Shown: positions 43,464 through 53,224, numbered from the stretch's first letter. The stretch: 64,000 nt of DNA from Pyrinomonadaceae bacterium (GCA_026129865.1 JAHCHG010000009.1:64501-128500); one strand, 5' to 3'. Numbers and translations are program-made. The notes: generated from the letters alone by a model not told the origin.

Positions 43464-44255
43464 GTGAGAACATACAGAAAATTAAAGATCCTCGCATTTT
43501 TTTTGACCATTCCCTTGCTTTTTTCGACTTGCACGAATAAAGACGGACAGGCGGAAAATAGAGTATCAATTTCGGCGGCGATCTCTCTGCGCGATGCGGT
43601 GGAAGAGATAGGCGCCGTTTTTCGCGAAAAATTTGCTATCGAACCGGAATATAATTTCGCGTCGTCCGGAGTTCTACAGCAGCAGATCGAAGCGGGGGCG
43701 CCGGTCGATATCTTTCTCAGCGCAGGCGAACGGCAGATCGACGCGCTCGAGCGTTCCGGTTCGATCGAAACGGAATCGCGCCGTGATTTTGCCGGAAACT
43801 CGCTCGTCCTGATCATTCCGGCAAATTCTACGATCGCAATTTCCGACATGAAAGATTTGCAGGATTCACGGGTTGAACGGATCGCGATCGGCAATCCGAA
43901 AACCGTTCCCGCCGGTGTTTACGCAGCCGAAAGCATTCGGAATCTGGGAATTGAGACGGAAACCGGCAAAAAACTGATCTATGCTGAAAATGTCCGGCAA
44001 GTCCTCGATTACGTGGTTCGCGGCGAGGTTGATGCCGGAATCGTGTATTCATCCGATGTCGAAACCGCCGGCAATCGCGTAAAGATCGCCGCACGGGTTG
44101 AGCCGCGGACGCATTCGCCGATAAGATATCCGCTGGCGATAGTAAAAACGTCGAATCGAAAAGAAGCCGCACGCGCATTCGCCCGGTTTCTGCTTTCCGC
44201 CGAAGCGCAGCAAATTTTAAAAAAACACGGATTTACGAGCGTTCCCGAACAATGA
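43464..44255 (+). CDS. modA: Molybdate ABC transporter substrate-binding protein ModA
   Basis: The 263-residue periplasmic binding protein captures molybdate or tungstate. It starts at GTG 43464 and has a signal peptide with a possible lipobox (LLFSTC). ModA marks include SAAISLRDAVEEIGAVF, YNFASSGVLQQQIEAGAPVD, IFLSAGERQIDALE and VDAGIVYSSDV. The stop codon overlaps the modB start by 4 nt (ATGA), showing an operon. Uptake of molybdate fits the molybdoenzyme operon at 34.4-38.2 kb. Confidence 0.93.
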   Translation: MRTYRKLKILAFFLTIPLLFSTCTNKDGQAENRVSISAAISLRDAVEEIGAVFREKFAIEPEYNFASSGVLQQQIEAGAPVDIFLSAGERQIDALERSGSIETESRRDFAGNSLVLIIPANSTIAISDMKDLQDSRVERIAIGNPKTVPAGVYAAESIRNLGIETETGKKLIYAENVRQVLDYVVRGEVDAGIVYSSDVETAGNRVKIAARVEPRTHSPIRYPLAIVKTSNRKEAARAFARFLLSAEAQQILKKHGFTSVPEQ

Positions 44256-44914
44256 TCTGGTCGGCATTCCAACTTTCACTTCTCGTGGTAATTATTTCGA
44301 CCGCGATCGTCGGCGTCGCCGGGCTCGCTTTTGCGTATCTGATCGCGAAATTTGAATTTCCGGGAAAGGAACTGCTCGATGCGGTATTGACCATGCCGCT
44401 CGTTCTGCCGCCGACGGTAACCGGTTATTATTTAATAGTTTTACTCGGAAGAAACGGTTTTATCGGCGGATTTGTTTACGACCTGACCGGCTGGTCGTTC
44501 GCTTTTACGTGGCAGGGCGCGGTGATCGCTGCTTTCATCGTTTCGCTGCCGCTGATGATTCGTGCCTCGCGTGCGAGTATCGAATCGGTAAATCCTAATT
44601 ACGAGATCGCATCATACACGCTCGGCAAGGGAAAGTTTGAGACCTTTCTAAAGATCACACTGCCGCTTGCGAAACGCGGGATATTTGCCGGATTGATCCT
44701 GTCATTTGCCCGCGCGCTTGGCGAATTTGGCGCGACATTGATGATCGCCGGCAACATTCCCGGTAAAACGCAGACGATGCCGCTTGCCATCTACGAAGCG
44801 GTCGCATCCGGCGATGACAAAAACGCGCAGATCCTGGCTTTGATCTTAACGGCAATTTCCATTCTCGCGGTTTACCTGACAAATAAAATCAGCCGTTCGC
44901 ATATTTACGGATAA
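44252..44914 (+). CDS. modB: Molybdate ABC transporter permease ModB
   Basis: The 220-residue permease has about five membrane segments and the binding-protein-dependent transport signature in YTLGKGKFETFLKITLPLAK. ModB-specific stretches are MPLVLPPTVTGYYLIVLLGR, RALGEFGATLMIAGNIPGKT and TMPLAIYEAV. Its start overlaps modA by 4 nt and modC follows 3 nt after its stop. Confidence 0.95.
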   Translation: MIWSAFQLSLLVVIISTAIVGVAGLAFAYLIAKFEFPGKELLDAVLTMPLVLPPTVTGYYLIVLLGRNGFIGGFVYDLTGWSFAFTWQGAVIAAFIVSLPLMIRASRASIESVNPNYEIASYTLGKGKFETFLKITLPLAKRGIFAGLILSFARALGEFGATLMIAGNIPGKTQTMPLAIYEAVASGDDKNAQILALILTAISILAVYLTNKISRSHIYG

Positions 44915-44917
44915 AAA

Positions 44918-45604
44918 ATGCTGACCGTAAAAGTCAAAAAAAGCTTTGTTAAAAAAGGGTTTCGGGAATTTTCGCTCGACGTAGATTTTTCCGCGAACGA
45001 TGGAATTACGGTTTTGGCAGGCGCGTCCGGTGCCGGGAAAACGACAGTCTTGCGCCTGATAGCCGGAATTCTCACGCCGGACTACGGAACTATAAAGTTA
45101 GATTCACAAACGTTTTTCGATTCGGAGAATGACCTAAATTTACCGATTCAAGAACGGAACGTGGGATTTGTCTTTCAAGATTATGCGCTTTTTCCGCATC
45201 TGACGGCGGAGCAGAATATCGCCTACGGCGCAAAGATCGAAGGGAAAAGCGCAAAACTCGCGAAAGCGCGTGAATTGTTAACGCTATTTCACATCGAACA
45301 TTTGAAAGACAGAATTCCCGCAGAAATGTCCGGCGGCGAACAACAGCGAATCGCGCTGGCGCGGGCTTTGGCGAGCGAGCCGAAAATCGTTCTATTGGAC
45401 GAACCGTTATCTGCCGTCGATGTCGAAACGCGAGCGAAACTTATGGATGAGATCGAATTTGCCCAAACCAGAACGAAAATTCCGTTTATTTACGTAACTC
45501 ACAACGAAGCCGAAGCAGCAAGACTCGGTTCGCAGCACATCAAGCTCCGAACCGGAATAGTTATCAAGGACGAAGTTTTCGAAAATCGTGAATCTTTGGT
45601 GTAG
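44918..45604 (+). CDS. modC: Molybdate ABC transporter ATP-binding protein ModC (short form)
   Basis: The 228-residue ATPase shows Walker A GASGAGKTT (residues 35-43), the Q-loop FVFQDYALFPHLT, signature MSGGEQQRIALARAL, Walker B KIVLLDEP and the switch histidine in IYVTHNEAEA. It ends right after the nucleotide-binding domain, so the C-terminal TOBE/Mop molybdate-sensing domain of full-length ModC (about 350 residues) is absent. It is the last gene of modABC. Confidence 0.93.
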   Translation: MLTVKVKKSFVKKGFREFSLDVDFSANDGITVLAGASGAGKTTVLRLIAGILTPDYGTIKLDSQTFFDSENDLNLPIQERNVGFVFQDYALFPHLTAEQNIAYGAKIEGKSAKLAKARELLTLFHIEHLKDRIPAEMSGGEQQRIALARALASEPKIVLLDEPLSAVDVETRAKLMDEIEFAQTRTKIPFIYVTHNEAEAARLGSQHIKLRTGIVIKDEVFENRESLV

Positions 45605-45698
45605 CGTAAATTGCTGTGTTATTTTTAGATAAACACGGGAAAACATTGATCCTGAAGATGATAAGGTCTGGACGGTTTCGAGCGAAGGTTTGGCTTTT

Positions 45699-45998
45699 AT
45701 GAGAAAGAAAAGCTTAAAAACGTTTATCAAGGGAGAAAAAGAGGGAAAAAAGTTTTACTCGAGGTTTACAATTTGCCTGATTACATTTGCGTTTGGCTTG
45801 GCAAATGTTTTTGTACTTAACGGTTCGCTGCAGTTTTCGGATGAAATTTCTGTAAATTTGCCGGAAGCCAAAAGTGCACGGATAATTTGGGTTTATTCTA
45901 AACTTTCCGACGAAATTTCCGAAGAAAAAACAAGTATCATCGCCTGTGAAAGAGGAAAGCTTATAAAGCTAGAAGAAAACAATCCGGATCATAAATGA
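45699..45998 (+). CDS. Small single-pass membrane protein, uncharacterised
   Basis: This protein of about 99 residues has a basic N-terminus (RKKSLKTFIKGEKEGKKFYS), one transmembrane segment (FTICLITFAFGLANVFVLNG) and a short polar C-terminal part (PEAKSARIIWVYSKLSDEIS). No family is recognised. A TTG at 45690 is also in frame. Its stop overlaps the carboxylase start as ATGA, indicating translational coupling. It may anchor or regulate the carboxylase, or merely precede it. Confidence 0.6.
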   Translation: MRKKSLKTFIKGEKEGKKFYSRFTICLITFAFGLANVFVLNGSLQFSDEISVNLPEAKSARIIWVYSKLSDEISEEKTSIIACERGKLIKLEENNPDHK

Positions 45999-47614
45999 AA
46001 ACATCAAAACAAAAAACACGTCTGCGCGAATTAACCGAAGAATTTGAACGTCTTGAACGCAAATTAAAATTCGGCGGCGGCGCGGCGAAAATTGAGCGAA
46101 TCCATCAGAAAGGGAAATTGACGGCGCGTGAACGTATTGATCTGCTGTTTGATAAAAATGCTTACAGCCAGGAAATCGGTCTGCTTTTCGCTTACGATCA
46201 ATATAACGGGCAAGCACCGGCGGCGGCAGTTGTAACAGTCGTCGGGAAAATTCACGGGCGCGAATGCGTTGTCGTGGCAAATGACGCGACGATCAAAGCG
46301 GGCGCGTGGTATCCAGAAACGATCAAGAAAATTCTTCGCGCACAGGAAATTGCGATGCGAAATCATGTGCCGATCATTTATCTGGTTGATTCGGCGGGCG
46401 TGAATTTGCCGTATCAGGGCGGCGTTTTTCCGGGACAATACGGCGCGGCGCGGATATTTTATTACAATTCGATCATGCGCCGATATTTGAAAGTTCCGCA
46501 GATTTCTGCCGTGATGGGAATGTGCGTCGCGGGCGGCGCGTATCTGCCGGCGTTGTCGGACGTGATTTTGATGGTCGAAGGCACTTCATTTATGGGCTTG
46601 GGCGGCGCAAATTTGGTCAAAGGCGCGACGGGACAGACGATTGATAATGAAACTTTGGGCGGCGCGTTGACTCATAATTCGATCTCCGGCGTGGCGCATT
46701 ATCGCACGAAAAATGAAGAAGAATGTATCGAGAAAATCCGTAAATTGGTTTCCGAACTTCCGAATAAATTCCAGACAAATGTTTCGATAGAAAAATCGCA
46801 AAAACCGAAGTTAAAAGCCGAAAAACTCTACGAAATTTTGCCCGAAGATCATCGCGCCGGATACGATATGCGCGAGCTTTTAAGCTGCATTTTGGACGCG
46901 GGCGAACTCGACGAATTCCAAGCCGATTACGCGAAGGAAATGCTCTGCGGCACGGCGCGAATCGCCGGAATTCAAATCGGAATCATCGCCAATCACCGCG
47001 GAATGGTCACGCAAAAAGGCAAACCGCCAAAATTCGGCGGAATTGTTTATACCGAATCTGCCGAAAAAACGGCGTATTTCATCGAAAACTGCAACCGCCA
47101 CGGAACGCCGATTCTTTTTGTTCAAGACGTTTCCGGCTTTATGGTCGGCAAAGACGCGGAGCATTCGGGCATTATTCGCGCGGGCGCAAGATTTGTCGAA
47201 GCAATGGCGACGGCGATCGTTCCAAAATTGGTTTTAACGATCAATCACGCTTCCGGCGCGGGATATTACGCGATGGCTGGACAAGGTTTCGATCCCGATT
47301 TTATCTTTTCACTTCCGACGGGCAGAATGGGCGTAATGGAAGGCGATTCGGCGGCGGTCGCAATTTTCGGAACGCAGATCGAAAAACTCAAAAAGGAAGG
47401 CAAAGAAATTGACGCGGAGATGGAAGCCGAAATGGAAAAGGTGCGCGAAACTTACGAGCGTGAGTTGGACGCAAAATACGCGGCGGCGCGAGGTTTCGTT
47501 GATGCGATCGTCACGCCTGAAAACTTGCGCGACGCTTTGCAAATCGCTCTCGAAACGACTTTGAATACAGACAAACCGCATCTTGGCGCGTTTGTTTTGC
47601 CGGAAGATCTTTAA
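45995..47614 (+). CDS. Acyl-CoA carboxylase, carboxyltransferase (beta) subunit
   Basis: The 539-residue protein belongs to the methylcrotonyl-/propionyl-CoA carboxylase beta family, which transfers a carboxyl group from biotin to an acyl-CoA. Marks are ERIHQKGKLTARERIDLLFD, VYLVDSAGVNLPYQ-like VDSAGVNLPYQGGVFPGQYG, AVMGMCVAGGAYLPALSD, GLGGANLVKGATGQ and LTINHASGAGYYAMAGQGFD. The sequence is closest in style to methylcrotonyl-CoA carboxylase (leucine or acyclic terpene catabolism). The biotin carboxylase/carrier subunit is not in the window. Confidence 0.9.
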   Translation: MKTSKQKTRLRELTEEFERLERKLKFGGGAAKIERIHQKGKLTARERIDLLFDKNAYSQEIGLLFAYDQYNGQAPAAAVVTVVGKIHGRECVVVANDATIKAGAWYPETIKKILRAQEIAMRNHVPIIYLVDSAGVNLPYQGGVFPGQYGAARIFYYNSIMRRYLKVPQISAVMGMCVAGGAYLPALSDVILMVEGTSFMGLGGANLVKGATGQTIDNETLGGALTHNSISGVAHYRTKNEEECIEKIRKLVSELPNKFQTNVSIEKSQKPKLKAEKLYEILPEDHRAGYDMRELLSCILDAGELDEFQADYAKEMLCGTARIAGIQIGIIANHRGMVTQKGKPPKFGGIVYTESAEKTAYFIENCNRHGTPILFVQDVSGFMVGKDAEHSGIIRAGARFVEAMATAIVPKLVLTINHASGAGYYAMAGQGFDPDFIFSLPTGRMGVMEGDSAAVAIFGTQIEKLKKEGKEIDAEMEAEMEKVRETYERELDAKYAAARGFVDAIVTPENLRDALQIALETTLNTDKPHLGAFVLPEDL

Positions 47615-47698
47615 GAGCAGATGACGTTTCGTTTAGAGCAGACAAGTAAAATCACCAGACAAATCTAAAATCTACTATCTGTCATCTATTTTGAAAAA

Positions 47699-48016
47699 AT
47701 GAAATTCAGGATCGATGAAATGCTTTCGAAGCTCGCTTTGCCCGCCAACGAAAAATGGACGGAAGGCGTTTGGGATATTGAGCCGTTTGAAAAGAACAAC
47801 GTCAAACTCGTATTTTTTGCGCCGCGCGGTACCGATCATCAGACTTTTCATGATGAGGACGAATTTTATTTCATTGTGCGCGGGTCTGGCGATCTGGTGA
47901 TCGACGGAGAAACGTTCGAATGCAAAGTCGGCGATGCGTTTTTTGTTCCTGCCTTGAAAACGCATCATTTCGAAAACTTCACGGCTGAATTCGCGACGTG
48001 GGCGATATTTTTTTAA
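47699..48016 (+). CDS. Cupin-domain protein
   Basis: This 105-residue single-domain cupin has the two metal-binding motifs in compact form: DHQTFHDEDEFYFIVRGSGD (motif 1, His/Glu ligands) and GDAFFVPALKTHHFENF (motif 2, His). Small cupins may be dioxygenases, isomerases or sugar/ligand-binding regulators; the substrate is unknown. It lies between the carboxylase and crotonase genes in the same direction. Confidence 0.88.
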   Translation: MKFRIDEMLSKLALPANEKWTEGVWDIEPFEKNNVKLVFFAPRGTDHQTFHDEDEFYFIVRGSGDLVIDGETFECKVGDAFFVPALKTHHFENFTAEFATWAIFF

Positions 48017-48037
48017 TCAAAATGTTTTTGCTAAAGA

Positions 48038-48652
48038 ATGAATCAAACTCCGCAGACATCGACGGAACAGTGCGTTGAAATAGAAATTTATCGATCATCT
48101 GCACTTCTTCGATTAATTCGACCGGATACCAAAAACACTCTGTCGGTCGCGACGCTCGGTGAACTCGGAAACATCTTTTCCGGTTTAGAATCGAACCGCG
48201 ACATTGAAACGATCATTGTTACGGGTTCCGGCGACACTTTCGCTTCCGGTGCTAACCTGAACGAATTGAGAATGACTTCAAAAAGCGACGCGCGCGAATT
48301 CGCGCTTCGCGGTCAAAACCTGATGCAGCGTATTTACCGATCGAGCAAGACGACGATCGCGGCGATAAACGGTTACTGCATGGGCGGCGGACTCGATCTG
48401 GCGCTTTCGTGTTCAAAACGGATCGCTTCGCAAAGCGCGGTCTTTGCGCATCCCGGAGCAAGTTTGGGAATAATGACCGGTTGGGGCGGAACGCAGCTTT
48501 TGCCGCGCCTTGTCGGCGAAGCCGTCGCATTAGAAATTTTCTTTACCGCAAAAAGGATCGGTCCAAGAGAAGCTTTACGAATCGGTCTGATCGACGAGAT
48601 TAGCGAAGATCTGCAGGCACGCATCGCCCAAATTACCGGAAAACAAATTTAA
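48038..48652 (+). CDS. Enoyl-CoA hydratase/isomerase family protein (short)
   Basis: This 204-residue crotonase-fold protein contains the oxyanion-hole stretches TFASGANLNEL and INGYCMGGGLDLALSC, then ASLGIMTGWGGTQLLPRLVG. It is about 50 residues shorter than typical family members and lacks the C-terminal helical trimerisation region beyond about EALRIGLIDEI. The acyl-CoA substrate is unknown; the context suggests hydration of an unsaturated branched-chain acyl-CoA. Confidence 0.87.
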   Translation: MNQTPQTSTEQCVEIEIYRSSALLRLIRPDTKNTLSVATLGELGNIFSGLESNRDIETIIVTGSGDTFASGANLNELRMTSKSDAREFALRGQNLMQRIYRSSKTTIAAINGYCMGGGLDLALSCSKRIASQSAVFAHPGASLGIMTGWGGTQLLPRLVGEAVALEIFFTAKRIGPREALRIGLIDEISEDLQARIAQITGKQI

Positions 48653-48682
48653 CGCCGCAAAATTAAAAAACAAATTGAATTA

Positions 48683-50587
48683 ATGCGAAACAAGATACTA
48701 GCCATTTCCGCACTTATCGTCGTGAATTTCATTTTGTTTTCAAATTCATTGACCGGCGAATTTGTTTATGACGACACGCGTCAAATAGTCCGAAATCCGC
48801 TTATTCAGGATCCGTCGCTTTACGGAAAAGCTTTGGTTTCAGACGTTTGGGCGTTCAAAGGCGACGGCACCTATACAGCCAGCAACTACTGGCGACCGAC
48901 TTTCACCGCGTATCATATCTTAAATTTCCGGCTTTTCGGGCTCGATCCGTTCGGATGGCATTTTTTAAACCTCGCGCTTCACGCAGTTGTTTGCTTGCTG
49001 ATCTTTCTACTTCTGCTGAAATGGGAGGCATCGCCCGGAGCGGCGTTTTCGATCGCGCTTTTATTTGCGGTTCATCCGGTTCATGTCGAATCGGTCGCGT
49101 GGATCTCCGGATCGCCGGACATTTTGTTTGCCGCGTCGGCTCTTGCTTCATTCTGGTTCGCGGATAAATGGGCGCGCAGCAAAAGAAATTTTCTTAGCCT
49201 CATCGTCGCGCTTATTTTTTATGGTTTAGCGCTTGGCTCAAAGGAAGTTGCGCTGCTTTGTTTTCCGATCTATTTCTTAATTTTTTCACGCCGCCGGGAG
49301 TTGAACAATGGGTTCGCTGACGAAAATGATGTGAAGTTGGATACTGATTTACAGGGGGAAACCCAAATTTCAAATTCAAAAGCAGCGGCGACATTCGCGT
49401 TTTTAGCCGGACTCTATTTTGTCTTTCGATGGATGATCCTCGGCAGAATTTCGGAATCTGCCGACAGTGCCGCGGGACTGTTGAGCGCCGTGATAAGCGC
49501 ACCCTCAATCTTTGTATTTTATTTAAAGCAGATCGTTTTTCCCTTAACGGTCGGAACAAACTACGCGCTTCGCCCAATCGAAACGGTTACTCTGATGAAT
49601 TTTGGGCTGCCGCTTTTGATAGCTGTCGCCGCGATCGCGCTGATGATCTTTTTTATGCGCCGCGGCGGTTTTATAGAGAAGATCGGATTTGCGCTGTTCA
49701 TTCTTCCGCTCATTCCGGCGTTTAATATTTCCGCTTTCGTGCCGGAACAGATCGTACATGATCGATATTTATATCTGCCCGTGATGGGTTTTCTAACGAT
49801 AATCGTTCCGTCCTTTGCGAAGGCGTTACGATCGAAGGCGGAAAAGCGGTCGGATTTGATCTTGATCGCGATTTCCGTCATTTTGAGTGTTCCGTTGGCA
49901 TTTCAGACTTTCGCTTCGAACCGTGTTTGGAAAAACGATCTTACGCTCTGGGAACATAACATCGCCATCGATCCTTCTTCGTCGTCGAGCTATATGCTTT
50001 ACGGGTCTGCACTTAGCCAGGCAGGCAAGCATGCAGAAGCTCTCGAAGCGTATAATCGCTCGCTCGACAACCGGCAAACGGCGCTCGGTTTAATGGGACG
50101 CGCACGGGCGAATATCTTTCTCGGCAACAACGAGGAAGCTGTCTGGGATCTGAAGACCGTTGTCGAAATGGACAACAAAGACCTTGATGCTTACACGCTT
50201 TATCAAACGTACGAAGCGCTTTCGCTCGCTCTGTCGCAGGAAAAGAAAAACCGGGATGCCGCGGAAGTTTTGCGCGAAGCGAGAAAGCGTTTGCCGATCT
50301 ATATGGCGGCGCTGACCGAAAAACTGGCGATAGTTTTGTACCAGCAAAACCGCAAGGATGAAGCTTTAAGAGAACTCGAAACTGCAAAACCGCAGGCGCG
50401 CCGCGAGCTGCTTCCGGAATCGAAAAACGTATTTATGCGGTCCGGAATGCTTTACGCGGAACTCGGGCAAAACCAAAAAGCGCGTGAAGATCTACAGGAG
50501 TTTTTAAGACTAACGCAAGGTTTTAACGATAAAGGTTCTTTGGAAAATCGCCGGCAAGTGACAGAACTGTTGAAATCCCTCAATTAG
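48683..50587 (+). CDS. Membrane glycosyltransferase-like protein with TPR repeats (TMTC/DUF1736 type)
   Basis: This 634-residue protein has about ten hydrophobic segments over residues 1-420. It begins with the GT39/GT83-like signature FVYDDTRQIVRNPLI (conserved Asp pair) and the DUF1736-like RLFGLDPFGWHFLNLALHAV and HPVHVESVAWISGSPD motifs. The C-terminal 200 residues are TPR repeats (MLYGSALSQAGKHAEALEAY, AMLYAELGQNQKAREDL-type units). It resembles the TMTC group, whose animal members O-mannosylate proteins. Transfer of a lipid-linked sugar to a surface acceptor is likely. Confidence 0.85.
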   Translation: MRNKILAISALIVVNFILFSNSLTGEFVYDDTRQIVRNPLIQDPSLYGKALVSDVWAFKGDGTYTASNYWRPTFTAYHILNFRLFGLDPFGWHFLNLALHAVVCLLIFLLLLKWEASPGAAFSIALLFAVHPVHVESVAWISGSPDILFAASALASFWFADKWARSKRNFLSLIVALIFYGLALGSKEVALLCFPIYFLIFSRRRELNNGFADENDVKLDTDLQGETQISNSKAAATFAFLAGLYFVFRWMILGRISESADSAAGLLSAVISAPSIFVFYLKQIVFPLTVGTNYALRPIETVTLMNFGLPLLIAVAAIALMIFFMRRGGFIEKIGFALFILPLIPAFNISAFVPEQIVHDRYLYLPVMGFLTIIVPSFAKALRSKAEKRSDLILIAISVILSVPLAFQTFASNRVWKNDLTLWEHNIAIDPSSSSSYMLYGSALSQAGKHAEALEAYNRSLDNRQTALGLMGRARANIFLGNNEEAVWDLKTVVEMDNKDLDAYTLYQTYEALSLALSQEKKNRDAAEVLREARKRLPIYMAALTEKLAIVLYQQNRKDEALRELETAKPQARRELLPESKNVFMRSGMLYAELGQNQKAREDLQEFLRLTQGFNDKGSLENRRQVTELLKSLN

Positions 50588-50617
50588 ACAAACCGTTAAG
50601 ATCAGTCGACAAGCGAC

Positions 50618-51379
50618 TTATTTTTCGAGGAACTTCGCGATTCCCTTTTGGCAGTCATCCGTGAGACGCGCGATCGTATTGACCTCAGCACCAACCCCGA
50701 GCGCGGTGTCGAAGGTCATTCCGTCCATTTGATAGAGAAGTTTTTTTGATAAGACGACGGCAGATCGCGAAACCTTTGAATAGACCGCGGGATAATTTTC
50801 GACTTCGTCCTCAAATTTTTCATCGTCGAAAACTTTATTGATCAAACCGATCCTTTCCGCCTCATCCGCCGAAAAATTGAAGCCTTGAGTTATCAATTCA
50901 AAAGAGCGTTTTTCGCTCAAATTTCGCCGCAATATCGCCATAACCATGGCGGGAACAAAGCCGATCTTAACTTCCGGGTAACCGAACAAAGCCGATTTGC
51001 TTGCTACGACAATATCGCAGGCGGTCGCCAAACCGCAGCCGCCCGCAAGTGCCCGACCGTGAACGGCGGCGATAACGGGAATCTTAACTCTCCGGATCAG
51101 CGCGAACAGCTCCATCAAATTTTCCGCGTCCCAGAGGTTTTCCAAAACATCGCTTTCGGCGATCTTTTGCAGCGCTGAAAGATCGGCGCCCGAGCAAAAA
51201 TCTTTGCCCGCGCCTTTGATCACGATCGCATTCAGAGTTTCGTCGCCGTCAGCTTTTCGCAAAGCGTCCTTCAAGGAATTTACGAGTGCGTCGTTCAGCG
51301 CATTTCGCTTTTCCGGACGATTAAGCGTGATCGTAAAAATCGAATTTTCCGTGTTTGTTAAAATTTCAGGCATCATCAA
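50618..51379 (-). CDS. Enoyl-CoA hydratase/isomerase family protein
   Basis: This 253-residue crotonase has the full family length. Marks are [51 protein letters not shown] and [20 protein letters not shown] with [10 protein letters not shown]. It resembles methylglutaconyl-CoA hydratase-type proteins of leucine and terpene catabolism, but the precise substrate is not fixed by sequence. Its ATG overlaps the hydrolase stop by 4 nt, making it the last gene of the atuA operon. Confidence 0.92.
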   Translation of the reverse strand: MMMPEILTNTENSIFTITLNRPEKRNALNDALVNSLKDALRKADGDETLNAIVIKGAGKDFCSGADLSALQKIAESDVLENLWDAENLMELFALIRRVKIPVIAAVHGRALAGGCGLATACDIVVASKSALFGYPEVKIGFVPAMVMAILRRNLSEKRSFELITQGFNFSADEAERIGLINKVFDDEKFEDEVENYPAVYSKVSRSAVVLSKKLLYQMDGMTFDTALGVGAEVNTIARLTDDCQKGIAKFLEK

Positions 51380-52251
51380 TCAATTAAAAATTCTCGAAGG
51401 ATCTTCGAGACTGCGTCTTTTGCTTCCTGCTGTACCCAATGTCCGGACTCAGGAATTCGAACCTCGCGAAATTCGGCTTCAATATATTCGCCGACATTTT
51501 CTACAGTTTGCGGCAAAACGGCGGAGTCCCGTTCGCCGTAAATAAAAAGAGTGGGAACCTCGATCTTTTTTGGTTCGGAGCCTTTCGAAAAAAAACGTTT
51601 CAGAATGTTCGCGCGATAATAATTGAGCATTGCGGTCAAAGCAAACGGCTCACTCCAGGCTTTCTTGTATTCACGCAGATCTTCGCGGGTAAAGACGCCG
51701 GGCTGAGCTGTGGAATTTTGCAGAGCATTGGTCAGCATCGCATAATCATTGAGCTTAAATAAAAATTCTGGAAGGAAAGGTATTTGAAAAAAGAACATAT
51801 ACCAGCTTGCGAAAAACTGGCGAATTGATTGATTTTTCTTCCAAACGGGTATCGGCGGCACCTGAAGCGCGCCGAGTTTCCAAAGCTTTTCGGGATATTT
51901 TGACGCCAGCGCCCACGCGACCGACGCGCCCCAATCATGACCGATGACCGCCGCGTTTTCGCGTCCGAAATGGTGGATCAATCCGACAACATCGTCAACG
52001 AGATTGTCGATCTCATAATCTGCAACCGTCCGGGGTTTGTCGGAAAGATGGAACCCGCGCATATCCGGCGCGATCACGGTGAATTCGTCGGAAAGCGCCG
52101 TTATTTGATGACGCCACGAATACCAAAATTCGGGAAAACCGTGGAGCAGTATCACGAGTTTTTCGCCGGAACCCGCGGCAGCGTAATGAAGCTTTACGCC
52201 GCCGATTCGTGCATAATCAAATTTTATTGCGGAAGCTGCTTCAGAATTCAT
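51376..52251 (-). CDS. Alpha/beta hydrolase, epoxide hydrolase-like
   Basis: This 291-residue alpha/beta hydrolase has the oxyanion [17 protein letters not shown], the nucleophile elbow [15 protein letters not shown] (Asp nucleophile, as in epoxide hydrolases and haloalkane dehalogenases), the [12 protein letters not shown] acid region and the catalytic His in [12 protein letters not shown]. The cap domain lies around residues 140-230. Dehalogenase or epoxide hydrolase activity is equally possible. It overlaps both neighbouring genes by 4 nt in the atuA operon. Confidence 0.9.
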   Translation of the reverse strand: MNSEAASAIKFDYARIGGVKLHYAAAGSGEKLVILLHGFPEFWYSWRHQITALSDEFTVIAPDMRGFHLSDKPRTVADYEIDNLVDDVVGLIHHFGRENAAVIGHDWGASVAWALASKYPEKLWKLGALQVPPIPVWKKNQSIRQFFASWYMFFFQIPFLPEFLFKLNDYAMLTNALQNSTAQPGVFTREDLREYKKAWSEPFALTAMLNYYRANILKRFFSKGSEPKKIEVPTLFIYGERDSAVLPQTVENVGEYIEAEFREVRIPESGHWVQQEAKDAVSKILREFLID

Positions 52252-52610
52252 GCCAAACCCAGATCTCTTGCCTCGTTTTCGGAAAGTTTGATCTTCATTC
52301 GAAGCAGCGCGGTCGAAAACGTTTTCCCCTGCGCGTCCGTCATTAAACTCAAAGTGCCGCCGCCGCCCAGGCTTTCATGCAGCAAAAAGTTCAGAGCGCC
52401 AAGGTTCGGCAGTTCAAACCGTTCAACTTCGCCTTTTACGATCGCGCCGAAATGTTCCTTGACCTTTTCGGCGGTTACTTCGCGAACCAGAACCGGGTAA
52501 AATTCGTCCCGAAGCGCGATCAAGCCGACATTTGCCGTGTCGCCCTTGTCGCCCGAACGGGCGTGAGCAAGCTTTGTCAGCTCGAAGGTGGAAAATTTTT
52601 CATTGTTCAT
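52248..52610 (-). CDS. AtuA-associated small ferredoxin-fold protein
   Basis: This 120-residue protein matches the small domain found at the C-terminus of AtuA-type (DUF1446) proteins or encoded separately: LAHARSGDKGDTANVGLIAL at the N-terminus and NFLLHESLGGGGTLSLMTDA with GKTFSTALLRMKI at the end. It is presumably a subunit of the AtuA protein encoded in the same operon (53225-54592). Its stop overlaps the hydrolase start by 4 nt. Confidence 0.88.
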   Translation of the reverse strand: MNNEKFSTFELTKLAHARSGDKGDTANVGLIALRDEFYPVLVREVTAEKVKEHFGAIVKGEVERFELPNLGALNFLLHESLGGGGTLSLMTDAQGKTFSTALLRMKIKLSENEARDLGLA

Positions 52611-52643
52611 AACTTTTAGATCCTCGCTTTGTCTGAATCTTTT

Positions 52644-53204
52644 TCAATCTATCAAATTCTCGCGAAACAGATCGGAGTAATAAAAACCCGCAACTGCCAA
52701 CGCATGCGTTATTTTTCCGTCGGCGATCAACTTTTTGACATCGTCATAATCGACAAGTTTCGTTACGACGCTTTCGTGTTCGTCGAAGTTCGTCTCACCG
52801 GAGCGCGTGCAGTTTCGGGCAAGAAAATGGTAGATCAAATTGTTTTGAATCGCCGGATTTGGACGCGATTTGCCCAGATATATCCATTCTTCGGCTCGAT
52901 AGCCGGTTTCTTCTTCAAGTTCGCGCCGCGCCGCTTTTTCCAGGTCTTCGCCGTCGTCAACGATCCCGCCGGGAATTTCCAGGATCAATTCTTCCGTTCC
53001 ATGCCTGTATTGTTCTATCAAAACCACTTGATTTTCAGCCGTAACCGCTATGATATTTACCCAATCCGGGTTTTCCATAACGAAGAAATTATGTTCGTCG
53101 CCGTGATCTTCGCGGCGGCAAATATCTTCACGTATCTTAAAAACACGGCAATCCGCTACTTGTTTTGAGCTAATTCGTTTCCAGACCTGCGGTTTGTTTG
53201 ACAT
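52644..53204 (-). CDS. Nudix hydrolase (ADP-ribose pyrophosphatase-like)
   Basis: This 186-residue enzyme has a complete Nudix box (Gly80 to Tyr102: GGIVDDGEDLEKAARREL then EEETGY), preceded by VVLIEQYRHGTEELILEIPG as in ADP-ribose and nucleoside-diphosphate-sugar pyrophosphatases. It probably hydrolyses ADP-ribose or a related nucleotide and has no evident tie to terpene breakdown, but it lies inside the atuA operon (20 nt after atuA, 33 nt before the small AtuA partner). Confidence 0.9.
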   Translation of the reverse strand: MSNKPQVWKRISSKQVADCRVFKIREDICRREDHGDEHNFFVMENPDWVNIIAVTAENQVVLIEQYRHGTEELILEIPGGIVDDGEDLEKAARRELEEETGYRAEEWIYLGKSRPNPAIQNNLIYHFLARNCTRSGETNFDEHESVVTKLVDYDDVKKLIADGKITHALAVAGFYYSDLFRENLID

Positions 53205-53224
53205 ACAGCATAAATTCAGCCGAA

